Shown piece by piece: positions 35,793 to 43,514 of a stretch of DNA of 62,288 nt. This DNA comes from Acidobacteriota bacterium. Its GTDB lineage: Bacteria; Acidobacteriota; Terriglobia; Bryobacterales; Bryobacteraceae. The stretch covers positions 1 to 62,288 of the forward strand of contig JACOSH010000059.1 of assembly GCA_016178945.1 (NCBI GenBank). Reading direction: 5' to 3'. A program made the translations under genes and the position numbers. Every line of letters starts with the position of its first letter. Within the stretch, counting starts at the first letter, position 1. Below the pieces are notes generated by a model, which was given only the letters and a program-made list of their open reading frames with translations, was not told the origin of the DNA and did not search any database.

Positions 35793-36253
35793 TCTTCGCT
35801 TCGATCATGCTCTTGGTTCCGGGCTTTGCCGAATTCCGCTATATCGAGATGGGCGTGTCGGGTCTGGACTGCGCCTCCTGCGCCGCATCCGTGGAGAAGA
35901 CCCTGCGGCGGCTCAAGGGCGTCGAGTCGGCGGAATTCCGCATGCCCCAGAGCGTCGCCGTGGTGAGGCTCAAGGCGGACAACACGGTGTCCCTCGACGA
36001 GGTCCGCGATGCGCTCAAGCGGGTCGGCTACACCCCCACCGAAGCGAAGGTCTCGGCGCGGGGCCGGGTGCTGTCCGCGCAGGGGAAATGGCGGCTGCGC
36101 ATGGCGGGATTGGATCGCGAGTATCTGCTGGAGGGGACCTCGAGCCTGCGAGAGAACGATGCGGTCCTGGTGGAAGGGTCGATTGCGCCATCGTCAGATC
36201 GCGCCGCGCCGGAGGTGCTCAAAATCAGCGCGATCCGCACGCACGCGGAGTGA
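35777..36253 (+). CDS. Exported heavy-metal-associated (HMA) domain protein
   Basis: 158 residues from ATG 35777, which lies inside the end of the PHP gene. A signal peptide (MGQKIIFASIMLLVPGFA) is followed by an HMA fold: YIEMGVSGLDCASCAASVEK, then GVESAEFRMPQSVAVVRLKA and RDALKRVGYTPTEA. The metal motif CASC is intact, so copper or a similar soft metal should bind. A C-terminal OB-like segment (WRLRMAGLDREYLLEGTSSL) has no name. The arrangement resembles MerP-like periplasmic carriers, but no metal pump is present. Confidence 0.78.
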   Translation: MGQKIIFASIMLLVPGFAEFRYIEMGVSGLDCASCAASVEKTLRRLKGVESAEFRMPQSVAVVRLKADNTVSLDEVRDALKRVGYTPTEAKVSARGRVLSAQGKWRLRMAGLDREYLLEGTSSLRENDAVLVEGSIAPSSDRAAPEVLKISAIRTHAE

Positions 36254-36258
36254 CCGGC

Positions 36259-36373
36259 TGTGAAAGATATCGGCAACCGCTCCGTCACCGTCGCGGCTCG
36301 GCAACATTCGTGTTGCAACGAATGCACTTACAGAGCCGCGACGGTGACGGAGCGGTTGCCGATATCTTTCACA
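36259..36373. repeat. 41-bp perfect inverted repeat with 33-bp loop
   Basis: The arms are 36259-36299 and 36333-36373 and match without error. The loop holds a second short inverted pair (CATTCG / CGAATG). It sits between the convergent HMA and HDAC-like genes, so it can act as a bidirectional terminator, although neither arm is followed by a clear T tract. A diverged relative lies at 44968-45046. The two together look like a dispersed palindromic element of REP/REPIN type. Confidence 0.85.
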
Positions 36374-36376
36374 ACT

Positions 36377-37330
36377 CTAGGCAACCAGCGCCTGAACGTG
36401 CGTGGTGACCGCCGCGGCCAATCCGCTGAGGCTGTAGCCGCCCTCCAGCACCGAGAGGAGACGCCCGCCGGCGTGCTTGGCGGCGATCTCCAGGCAGACC
36501 TGGGTCAACTCGGCAAACTCGGCGTCGGTCAGCGTGAATCGGCCCAGCGGATCGCCCATGCGGGAGTCGAAGCCCGCTGAGAGGATCACCAGGTCGGGCT
36601 TGAACGCGTCCATCGCCGGTACGAGCCGGTGCCGGAACGCGCCGCTAATCTCTTTGCGGCCCGATCCGGCGGGGAAGGGGCAGTTGAGGATGCGGCCCTT
36701 TCCTTTGCCTTCTCCAGTTTCATCGGAGCGTCCCGTTCCCGGATACCAGGGCGACTGGTGCGTGCTGAAGAAGAACACCGACCCGTCCGCGTAGAAGATG
36801 TCCTGGGTGCCGTTGCCGTGGTGCACGTCCCAGTCGGCGATCAGGACTCGCTCGACGCCGCGCTTGCGCCGGGCATAGCGGGCGGCGATGGCCACGTTGT
36901 TGAAGATGCAGAAACCCATCCCCCGGTCGGGCGTGGCGTGATGACCCGGCGGACGCACGGCGCAGAAGGCGGTGCGCGCCTTGCCGTCGAGCACCGCATC
37001 CACGGTGTGAAGCACGCCGCCGGCGGCCAGCAGAGCGGTCTCCAGCGAGGCCGGGCCGATCACGGTGTCGCCGGTGCTGAGATCCCCCAGGCGGCGCGTT
37101 CCCTTCAGCGCGGCGGCATCGCGCTTCACGGTCTGGATGTACTCGCGGGTGTGGCACAGCGCGATCTCATCCTCGCTGGCCGCGCGGGGCGCGATCCGCA
37201 GCATCGGCGCCGGCGGCTTGACCCGCTCCAGCGCCTGCATCACCGCGTCGTAGCGCTCGGGCCGCTCGGGGTGTCCCTCGCCCGTGAGGTGGTTCTTGTA
37301 CGCGGGATCGAGGAGCAGCGCGCAGCTCAC
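36377..37330 (-). CDS. HDAC-family deacylase
   Basis: 317 residues from a GTG at 37330 that overlaps the upstream stop (GTGA). The arginase/deacetylase fold has its expected features: HPERPERYDAV, RPPGHHATPDRGMGFCIFNN, the zinc Asp-His in VLIADWDVHHGNGTQDIFY, and Asp in LVILSAGFDSRMGDPLG, plus LEGGYSL near the end. Family members remove acyl groups from lysine or polyamines; AcuC-like proteins act on acetyl-CoA synthetase. It follows a sugar-type oxidoreductase and DUF1080 gene, a pairing that does not define its substrate. Confidence 0.9.
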   Translation of the reverse strand: MSCALLLDPAYKNHLTGEGHPERPERYDAVMQALERVKPPAPMLRIAPRAASEDEIALCHTREYIQTVKRDAAALKGTRRLGDLSTGDTVIGPASLETALLAAGGVLHTVDAVLDGKARTAFCAVRPPGHHATPDRGMGFCIFNNVAIAARYARRKRGVERVLIADWDVHHGNGTQDIFYADGSVFFFSTHQSPWYPGTGRSDETGEGKGKGRILNCPFPAGSGRKEISGAFRHRLVPAMDAFKPDLVILSAGFDSRMGDPLGRFTLTDAEFAELTQVCLEIAAKHAGGRLLSVLEGGYSLSGLAAAVTTHVQALVA

Positions 37331-38523
37331 AGCGGCAGGATCTCCTCGCGCACCGGATCGAACTTGATGCGCCGCTTCTCCACCCAGGCGATGTTGCCCA
37401 GGTGCGACGCCTGCGCCGAGCGGTGACCGATCAGCACATCCCCGTTGGGCAGCTTGCGCGACTGGACGCAGTCGATAAAGTTGTTGACATGGTCCTGCGT
37501 GGAATCGCCTCCCGGCGTGATGACGGGCTGGGCGCCGCGCTCCGCCGGGTGGAACTCAAAGCGTCCGCCGGCCGCCAGCAGTCTTCCCTTCGTGCCGCAC
37601 AGCTCCATGCCCGTGCCGCTCAAACCGGGCGCCAGCGTGGCGTCGAACGTGGCGGTGAATTCGCCCGGATACTCCAGCAGCACGCTGACGGTGTCCGGCG
37701 CGGTGCGCCCATCCTTGTAGTAGTAGATGCCGCCGGCCGCCACGCCCGAGAAGGGGATGTCCTGGCCAAGGAACAGGTGGACCATGTCGATCCAGTGGGT
37801 GAACAGATCGGTCACCTGGCCGCCGCCGAACTCAAGGTAGGCCCGAAAATTCCAGTACTGCTGCGGGTCCCACTCGCGCCACTTGACCGGGCCCAGGTAG
37901 CGTCCCCAGTCGAGATTATCGGGCTTCCGGGCCAGCTCCGGCGGAGCCTTCTGCAGGTGGGCGCCGTTGCCGTGCCACCAGGTACGGGCCAGCGTGACCT
38001 TTCCGAGCTTGCCGGTGTCCAGGTAGTCGCGCTTGGCGGCCAGGTAGGCCGGGCTGGATCGCCGCTGCATGCCGACCTGGCAGATCCGGTCGTTGACCCG
38101 CGCCGCCTTCACGATCCTGGGTCCTTCCTCCAGCGTCAGGGTGAGAGGCTTCTCGACGTACACGTCCTTGCCCGCGTTCAGCGCGTCGATGCTGGTAGCG
38201 GCGTGCCAGTGGTCCGGCGTGGCGATATAAACGGCGGCCACCTCCTTCATCTCGAGCAGCTTGCGATGGTCGCGGAAGCCGCGCGCGCCGGGCGCTTTCT
38301 GCAAGGTCTGGTCGATGCGCTGGCCGTACACATCGCACACCGCCGCGACCTGGACCGCGGCGTTCTTCTGGAACAGGCTCATGACATGCTGACCGCGCCC
38401 GCCGCATCCGATGACGCCGAGCGGAACACGGTCGTTGGCGCCCAGGATGCGCGAATAGGAGGCGGCGGTGAGAGCGGCCGCGCCCCGGAACAGGTCCCGC
38501 CGGTCGAGTGGAGTGCCGGACAT
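37327..38523 (-). CDS. Gfo/Idh/MocA oxidoreductase with Tat signal
   Basis: 398 residues. The start DRRDLFRGAAALTAASYSRI is a twin-arginine signal. The NAD(P)-binding motif is GVIGCGGRGQHV, the family motif EKPL is in VYVEKPLTLTLEEG, and PDHWHAATS and WIDMVHLFLGQD follow. Such enzymes oxidise or isomerise sugars and cyclitols; exported acidobacterial members often pair with DUF1080 (keto-disaccharide hydrolase) genes, as here. It begins three bases after the DUF1080 stop, with AGGCGG as a possible ribosome site. Confidence 0.9.
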   Translation of the reverse strand: MSGTPLDRRDLFRGAAALTAASYSRILGANDRVPLGVIGCGGRGQHVMSLFQKNAAVQVAAVCDVYGQRIDQTLQKAPGARGFRDHRKLLEMKEVAAVYIATPDHWHAATSIDALNAGKDVYVEKPLTLTLEEGPRIVKAARVNDRICQVGMQRRSSPAYLAAKRDYLDTGKLGKVTLARTWWHGNGAHLQKAPPELARKPDNLDWGRYLGPVKWREWDPQQYWNFRAYLEFGGGQVTDLFTHWIDMVHLFLGQDIPFSGVAAGGIYYYKDGRTAPDTVSVLLEYPGEFTATFDATLAPGLSGTGMELCGTKGRLLAAGGRFEFHPAERGAQPVITPGGDSTQDHVNNFIDCVQSRKLPNGDVLIGHRSAQASHLGNIAWVEKRRIKFDPVREEILPL

Positions 38524-38526
38524 GGT

Positions 38527-39156
38527 CTACCGCCTGGAGAGATCCCGGATCAGGATGTCCTTGAATCTCATGTTGCCCTGGCCGCCCGAATGCAGTTGCA
38601 GGGAGATGTAGCCGTCGAACGACTTCGGCGTCGGATCGGTGAAGTCCACCACGAGCACGCCGTTCAGCCGCGCGATGTAGCGGTTGCCCTCGACGATGAG
38701 CAGGTATTCGTTCCAGTCGTAGGGACGGATTACGGTTTCGTTCTCCGGCGCCGGCCAGACGATCCACTGGCGGCCGTCTCCGTAGAGTCCGCCGGAGTGG
38801 TGGTTCAACGCGCGATCGATCTCGAACTGCAGGCCCTGGCTCACATCCGCCGTGCCCGGGCGGAAGTCGGAATGGAAGAAGACCCCGCTGTTGCCGTCGG
38901 CCTCGCACTTGAACTTCAGCGCCAGGTGAAAATCCTTGTACTTTTTCTCGGTGCGGAGGTAGCCGTACTCCCGGGTGATCCCCTGCCCGTGAATGGTCCC
39001 CTCCTCCACGTCCCACTTCTCGTTGCCGACCTTGACCCATCCGGTCAGGTCCTTGCCGTTGAACAGGGAGACCCAGCCCGGGTCCGGCGGCTTGGGCCGC
39101 TGCTGCTGGGCAAATGCGAGGGAGGCCACTAGGATACACAGACAGGTCTTGCGCAT
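38527..39156 (-). CDS. DUF1080 protein (3-keto-disaccharide hydrolase family)
   Basis: 209 residues with signal peptide MRKTCLCILVASLAFAQQ. The jelly-roll DUF1080 domain covers the rest: WVSLFNGKDLTGWVKVGNEK, WDVEEGTIHG, FHLALKFKCEADGNSGVFFH, YDWNEYLLIVEGNRYIAR and YISLQLHSGGQGNMRFKDIL. Some members hydrolyse 3-keto-disaccharides, which fits the oxidoreductase encoded next. TAGATT at 39164-39169 lies seven bases before the start. It leads the DUF1080-Gfo-HDAC operon. Confidence 0.9.
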   Translation of the reverse strand: MRKTCLCILVASLAFAQQQRPKPPDPGWVSLFNGKDLTGWVKVGNEKWDVEEGTIHGQGITREYGYLRTEKKYKDFHLALKFKCEADGNSGVFFHSDFRPGTADVSQGLQFEIDRALNHHSGGLYGDGRQWIVWPAPENETVIRPYDWNEYLLIVEGNRYIARLNGVLVVDFTDPTPKSFDGYISLQLHSGGQGNMRFKDILIRDLSRR

Positions 39157-39171
39157 GTCCTCTAATCTAGC

Positions 39172-39200
39172 AAAAGAAAAGGCCCCGGTCGCCCGGGGCC
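39172..39200 (-). terminator. Rho-independent terminator of cspA
   Basis: On the minus strand an eight-pair GC stem (GGCCCCGG / CCGGGGCC) with a four-base loop GCGA is followed by TTTTCTTTT. It lies 31 bases after the cspA stop and just before the DUF1080 promoter. Confidence 0.88.
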
Positions 39201-39231
39201 CTCTCGCCGAATTGTTTTTGCAAATGCCGTC

Positions 39232-39435
39232 TTACACCCGGTTGACGTTCTCGGCCTGCAGCCCTTTGGGGCCCTGCTTGACCTCGAACTCTACCTCCGC
39301 GCCTTCATCCAGGGAGCGATAGCCGCCAGCCTGGATGGCCGAAAAGTGCACAAACACGTCGTCACCGCTGGGCCGCTGGATGAATCCATAACCCTTGGCG
39401 GCGTTAAACCACTTCACAGTACCTTTTTCTTTCAC
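39232..39435 (-). CDS. cspA: Cold-shock protein
   Basis: 67 residues from a GTG at 39435, preceded by AGGAG; longer in-frame starts add a non-family leader. RNA-binding motifs KGYGFIQ (RNP1) and VFVHF (RNP2) are intact in the usual single cold-shock domain ([17 protein letters not shown], then [14 protein letters not shown]). It binds single-stranded nucleic acid and melts RNA structure. A stem-loop in its leader (39490-39516) may affect expression. The next feature downstream is its own terminator, so it is monocistronic. Confidence 0.95.
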   Translation of the reverse strand: MKEKGTVKWFNAAKGYGFIQRPSGDDVFVHFSAIQAGGYRSLDEGAEVEFEVKQGPKGLQAENVNRV

Positions 39436-39489
39436 TGAACATCTCCTGATGCGCTGCCCGGCCGCTCGCGGACTCCTACAAAACACAAA

Positions 39490-39516
39490 GAGCCACGAAG
39501 ATGGTCTTCGTAGCTC
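39490..39516 (-). promoter_or_regulatory. Stem-loop in the likely cspA leader
   Basis: Two 12-base arms (39490-39501 and 39505-39516) pair with one mismatch across a TGG loop. It lies 55-81 bases upstream of the cspA GTG, where cold-shock leaders often fold. It could equally be a weak terminator for something upstream; no poly-T follows on the minus strand. Confidence 0.4.
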
Positions 39517-39578
39517 CGATCCTGCTGGGTGCGGCGATCACGAACAACTAATTACCAACTACACTATGATTGTCTCAG

Positions 39579-40461
39579 ATGCCGCCGCGCCGGTCAAGTG
39601 AATTCGAAGTCCTCCAGCGCCTGGCCGGCCTGATTCGGACTCCCCGCGCGTCCCCGCTGGTGCTGGGCATCGGCGACGATTGCGCCGCCTACCGGTCTTC
39701 CCGGGAAGATCTGCTCTTCACCACCGACATGCTGATCGAGGACGTACACTTTCGCCGCGATACGCACCCTGCCGAGGCGGCCGGACGGAAAGCGCTGGTT
39801 CGCGGATTGAGCGACATCGCGGCCATGGGCGGCGAGCCTCGCTTCTGTCTGCTTTCGCTGGCCGTGCCCGAATGGGCGGATAAGAAGTGGACGGACGGCT
39901 TCTGGCGGGGCTTCCTGAGGCTCGCGGCGGAGACCGGGACGGCGCTGGCCGGCGGCGACCTGGCCCGCGCGGCGCGCCTGTATTGCGACGTGACCGTCTG
40001 TGGCGCGGTCCCCAAAGGGAAAGCCGTGCTGCGCTCGGGCGCCCGCCCGGGCGACAGGATCTACGTGTCCGGCGCGCTGGGCGGTTCGGCGCTCGGTTTG
40101 GCCACCGGGAAAGGCCCGGCCTGGAAGCGGCATCTGGCCCCCGAGCCGCGCCTGGCGCTGGGCAAGTTCCTGCGCGAAACGCTGCGGCCGACGGCGATGA
40201 TGGACTTGAGCGACGGCCTGTCGATCGACCTTTACCGGATGTGCCGGGCTTCAATGCTGGCGGCCGAGATTCACGCTCCGCCCCGCTTTCCCCAAGCGAC
40301 TTTGGAGCAGGCGCTGCACGGCGGCGAAGGCCGCGCCCCAGGAGTTTCAAGGCGTTCCACTCACCGAAATCGGCATCATGCGGCCGGGCAAGCCGGGCCT
40401 GGTGAAACTCGACCGCCGGCCGCTCGAGCCCCTGGGCTTCGACCATTTTCGACCTTCATGA
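39579..40461 (+). pseudogene. thiL: Thiamine-phosphate kinase with internal deletion and frameshift
   Basis: From ATG 39579 the frame reads ThiL to about residue 250: PLVLGIGDDCAAYRSSREDL, LLFTTDMLIEDVHFRRDTHP, GLSDIAAMGGEPRFCLLSLA, LAGGDLARAA and MMDLSDGLSIDLYRMCRAS, ending in ALHGGE. The next expected motif DYELLFT is gone, and the C-terminus (QEFQGVPLTEIGIMRPGKPG, RPLEPLGFDHFRPS) continues in another frame to the TGA at 40459-40461. So a deletion not divisible by three sits near 40320-40330. In the first frame the ORF runs on into the next gene, as a 630-residue chimera. ThiL makes thiamine diphosphate; this copy has probably lost activity. Confidence 0.85.
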
Positions 40462-41471
40462 ATACCCCCGACCCCTCTCTCGTCATCGATCTCATCGAGG
40501 CGTTCCGGCGCTCGAAGACCATGTTTGCCGCGCTCCATCTGGGCGTGTTCGACCGCCTGGAGGCCGGCCCGGCCGGCTTGTCCGAGCTGGCTGCTTCCTG
40601 TGGCGCAAGTCCGGGCGCCCTGGAGCGGCTGCTGGACGCCTGCGCCGGTCTCGGTCTGCTGGTGAAGCATGACGGACGGTACTCGAACAGCCCCGCCGCG
40701 CAAGCCTATCTTTGCCGCTCCAGTCCCAACACGCTGGCCGGCTACGTCGATTACTCCAATCGCGTGCTGTATCGAATGTGGGGCCATCTCGAGGATGCCG
40801 TGCGCGAAGGAGGTCATCGCTGGGTGCAAGCCTTCGGCCTGGACGGCCCCATCTTCAATCACTTCTTCCAGACCGAAGAAGCCATGCGCACGTTCCTGCT
40901 GGGCATGCACGGCTACGGTACGCTGAGCTCGCCGCGCGTGGTCGAGGCCATCGATCTGGGCGGCTTCACCCGCTTGGTAGACCTGGGCGGCGCGACTGGA
41001 CACCTGGTGATGGCCGCCTGCGAACGCTACCCCCATCTGCGGGGCGCGGTCTTCGACCTGCCCGCCGTCATCCCCGTAGCGCGCGAGCGGATCGCTCCTT
41101 CTCCCGCACGCGACCGGATCGAGCTGATCGCCGGGGACTTTTTTGAGGACGCACTGCCTCCTGCCGATGTCTACGCCGTCGGCCGTATTCTGCACGACTG
41201 GTCGGAAGACAAGATCGGGCGTCTGCTCGATAAGATCCACGATGCGCTGCCCCCCGGCGGCGCCCTGCTGATCGCCGAACGCCTGCTCGACCCGGACAAG
41301 TCCGGCCCGGTCTCCGCGCAGATGCAGTCGCTCAACATGCTGATCTGCACGGAAGGGAAGGAGCGCACGTTGGCCGAATACCGCGCATTGCTGGAGGCCG
41401 CCGGATTCCGGCAGGTGGAGGGCCGCCAGACCGGCACTCCGGTGGACGCGATCCTGGCGCGGAAGGTCTGA
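40458..41471 (+). CDS. SAM-dependent O-methyltransferase (Methyltransf_2 type)
   Basis: 337 residues from ATG 40458, whose first bases overlap the ancestral thiL stop (ATGA). It has an N-terminal winged-helix dimerisation part (IDLIEAFRRSKTMFAALHLG, LSELAASCGASPGALERLLD) and a Rossmann domain with LVDLGGATGHLVMAACERYP, FDLPAVIPVARERI, IELIAGDFF and GRILHDWSEDKI, where the His acts as base in plant-type OMTs. Relatives methylate small phenolics or polyketides. Because of the thiL deletion it is now also the C-terminal part of a longer fused frame. Confidence 0.85.
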   Translation: MNTPDPSLVIDLIEAFRRSKTMFAALHLGVFDRLEAGPAGLSELAASCGASPGALERLLDACAGLGLLVKHDGRYSNSPAAQAYLCRSSPNTLAGYVDYSNRVLYRMWGHLEDAVREGGHRWVQAFGLDGPIFNHFFQTEEAMRTFLLGMHGYGTLSSPRVVEAIDLGGFTRLVDLGGATGHLVMAACERYPHLRGAVFDLPAVIPVARERIAPSPARDRIELIAGDFFEDALPPADVYAVGRILHDWSEDKIGRLLDKIHDALPPGGALLIAERLLDPDKSGPVSAQMQSLNMLICTEGKERTLAEYRALLEAAGFRQVEGRQTGTPVDAILARKV

Positions 41472-41474
41472 GCG

Positions 41475-42836
41475 CTACGGCTTCACCCGTTTCCCGATCC
41501 ACGCCGACATCGTTTCCAGAGCCAGGGGCGCGATGGTCTCTTCGATCTTGGCGTATTCGGCCGGCGAGCCGCTCTGGCAGGTTTGGAACAGGTGGTTGAG
41601 CTTGGGGAGCTGTTTCACGGTGAAGTCCCGGTTACCGCCGGCCTTGAGCGCCTTTTCGATCACCGGGAGGTTCTGCGAGGGCGGGACTTGCAAGTCGCGC
41701 TCTCCGTTGATGGCCAGCACCGGGCACTTCACTTTGGCCAGCGCCGGGGCTGGGTCGTAGAGGACGAAGTAGCGGAACCAGGCGCTGGTGGCGCTCCGGA
41801 CGCGGGCCTCGAGGCCGGCCGGGTCCAGGCCTTCGGAGGCGGCCTTCCGCATGGCGGCCTCAATCAGCTTGGGGTCGCTTTCCTTTTTCAGGATGGCGAA
41901 GGTCCGCTCCTGCCAGGCGCGGTTCTTGGCGATCTCGGCGTCGCCGGCGCCTCCCGCCTTGGTGATCAGCGCGGCTTGCTGGTAGAGGATCTGCTCGCCG
42001 GTCACCGCGGTGCCGGCCATCAGAACGATGAAGGCCACGTCCGCCGAGCGCGCCGCCACCATGGGAGCGATGATCCCGCCCTCGCTGTGGCCGATGAGGC
42101 CAATGCGCTTGGCGTCGATCCGCGCGTGGCTCTTCAGGAATTGGACACCGGCCTCGGCGTCATCGGCGAAGTCGGCGGTGGTCGAGGTGGAGAAGCTGCC
42201 CGTCGACTTGGCCGTGCCGCGATCGTCGTAGCGCAGCACGGCGATGCCCTGGCGCGTGAGGTGATCGGCCAGCACGAGGAACGGGCGATGCCCCATGATC
42301 GCTTCGTCGCGGTCCTGCGGGCCGGATCCGGTGATCAACACGGCCGCCGGGAAGGGGCCTTCGTCGCGCGGCAAAGTGAGGGCGCCGGCCAGCTTCACCC
42401 CCGCCTTCCGGTTCTCGAAGACGACCTCCTGTTCGTCGTAGGGATAGGGCTTCTTCGGCTCCTGCGGGCGGGCAGGCGGCGCGGGCGCTTTGTCCAGTCG
42501 CTTGAAGACCATGGGCGCGGTTCCCGGTCCCTGCTTCCACTGCCCGGAGATCTCCTGGCCGTTGGCGCTGCGAACGCCCTCGAAGCTGGCCGAGGCCACC
42601 GCGAGCGTAAACTTCACCGAATCGCCGGCCTGCGTAAGGGAGCTGACCGAAAGTCCCGTGGCGCCCTGGTCCGGGCTGTCGAAGGTGGCCGACAGCCCGC
42701 CGTCCGGCGCTTTGGAAATGTGCAGGAGCAGACGCAACGTGGCGTTGCCGGCCGAAATCGAAGCCTGCCACGAGCCTTCGATGGTGGGCTGGGCCCAGGC
42801 CGCCGCCGCAGCGGCAAGCAGCAGGCAGATCCTCAC
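41475..42836 (-). CDS. Exported alpha/beta hydrolase
   Basis: 453 residues from a GTG at 42836 that overlaps the pspA stop (GTGA). The start VRICLLLAAAAAAWAQPTIE is a signal peptide. A first domain of about 110 residues is strand-rich (GSWQASISAGNATLRLLLHI). The hydrolase domain follows with ITGSGPQDRDEAIMGHRPFL, LRYDDRGTAKSTGSF, nucleophile in IGLIGHSEGGIIAPMVAARS, acid in NGERDLQVPPSQN and His in LPKLNHLFQ. It is the last gene of the HTH-NfeD-flotillin-PspA operon. The substrate is unknown. Confidence 0.85.
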   Translation of the reverse strand: MRICLLLAAAAAAWAQPTIEGSWQASISAGNATLRLLLHISKAPDGGLSATFDSPDQGATGLSVSSLTQAGDSVKFTLAVASASFEGVRSANGQEISGQWKQGPGTAPMVFKRLDKAPAPPARPQEPKKPYPYDEQEVVFENRKAGVKLAGALTLPRDEGPFPAAVLITGSGPQDRDEAIMGHRPFLVLADHLTRQGIAVLRYDDRGTAKSTGSFSTSTTADFADDAEAGVQFLKSHARIDAKRIGLIGHSEGGIIAPMVAARSADVAFIVLMAGTAVTGEQILYQQAALITKAGGAGDAEIAKNRAWQERTFAILKKESDPKLIEAAMRKAASEGLDPAGLEARVRSATSAWFRYFVLYDPAPALAKVKCPVLAINGERDLQVPPSQNLPVIEKALKAGGNRDFTVKQLPKLNHLFQTCQSGSPAEYAKIEETIAPLALETMSAWIGKRVKP

Positions 42837-43489
42837 GCGTGCACCCTGGCTTTCAGCTCGCTGAGCAGCCGTTCGATCTCGTCCTCGCGGCCCAGCGCCG
42901 CCAGGCGGTCGTCCATGTTGTCGCCGGCCATCTGGTTCTTGGCCTGGCTGACGGCCTCGGAGCGATGCACCTTCTGCTGCATGCGCTCGAAGCCGGCCTG
43001 CGGGCTCGCCTCGATCGCCATGCGGGCGTCGGCCGCCTTGCTCAGGGTGCGCGAACGGCGGTGCTGCGCGATCAGCAAGTCGCACTTCGACTGCGCTTCC
43101 TGCAGCTTCTGTTCGAGCTTGCGCAGCGCCGTCTTCAGGTCCTCCACGTTGAGTTTCTGGTCGGCCACCTGCTGCGCGAAACTCGCGGCCATCTGGCTCG
43201 CGGCCAGGCTGCGCTCCAGGGCCGCCCGGGCCAGGTCGTCCTGGCCCTTGGCCACGGCCAGCTCGGCCTTTCGGGTATACTCGGCGGCCTTCTCTTCGTT
43301 CTCCTTCGTCTTCTTGGCGAGCAGTTGCTCGTCGGCGATGGAGATGGCCACCTGGGTCTTGACCTGCATCAACTGGTTCTGCATGTCCAGGATCACCTGC
43401 TTCAGCATTTTCTCCGGGTTCTCCGCCTTGTCGACGAGGTCGTTCAAGTTGGCGCGAATCAGCGTCGCGACGCGTTCCATCAGTGCCAT
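42833..43489 (-). CDS. pspA: PspA/IM30-family membrane-stress protein
   Basis: 218 residues with the ESCRT-III-like coiled-coil pattern of PspA: an amphipathic N-terminus (ALMERVATLIRANLNDLVDK), AENPEKMLKQVILDMQNQLM and long heptad helices (EDLKTALRKLEQKLQEAQSK). It should coat the inner membrane when its integrity falls. It lies between flotillin and the hydrolase; the E. coli pspF/pspBC partners are absent, so control is probably by the HTH regulator at the head of this operon. Confidence 0.92.
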   Translation of the reverse strand: MALMERVATLIRANLNDLVDKAENPEKMLKQVILDMQNQLMQVKTQVAISIADEQLLAKKTKENEEKAAEYTRKAELAVAKGQDDLARAALERSLAASQMAASFAQQVADQKLNVEDLKTALRKLEQKLQEAQSKCDLLIAQHRRSRTLSKAADARMAIEASPQAGFERMQQKVHRSEAVSQAKNQMAGDNMDDRLAALGREDEIERLLSELKARVHA

Positions 43490-43514
43490 ACGGTTACTCC
43501 TTTCCTGTGAGCCA

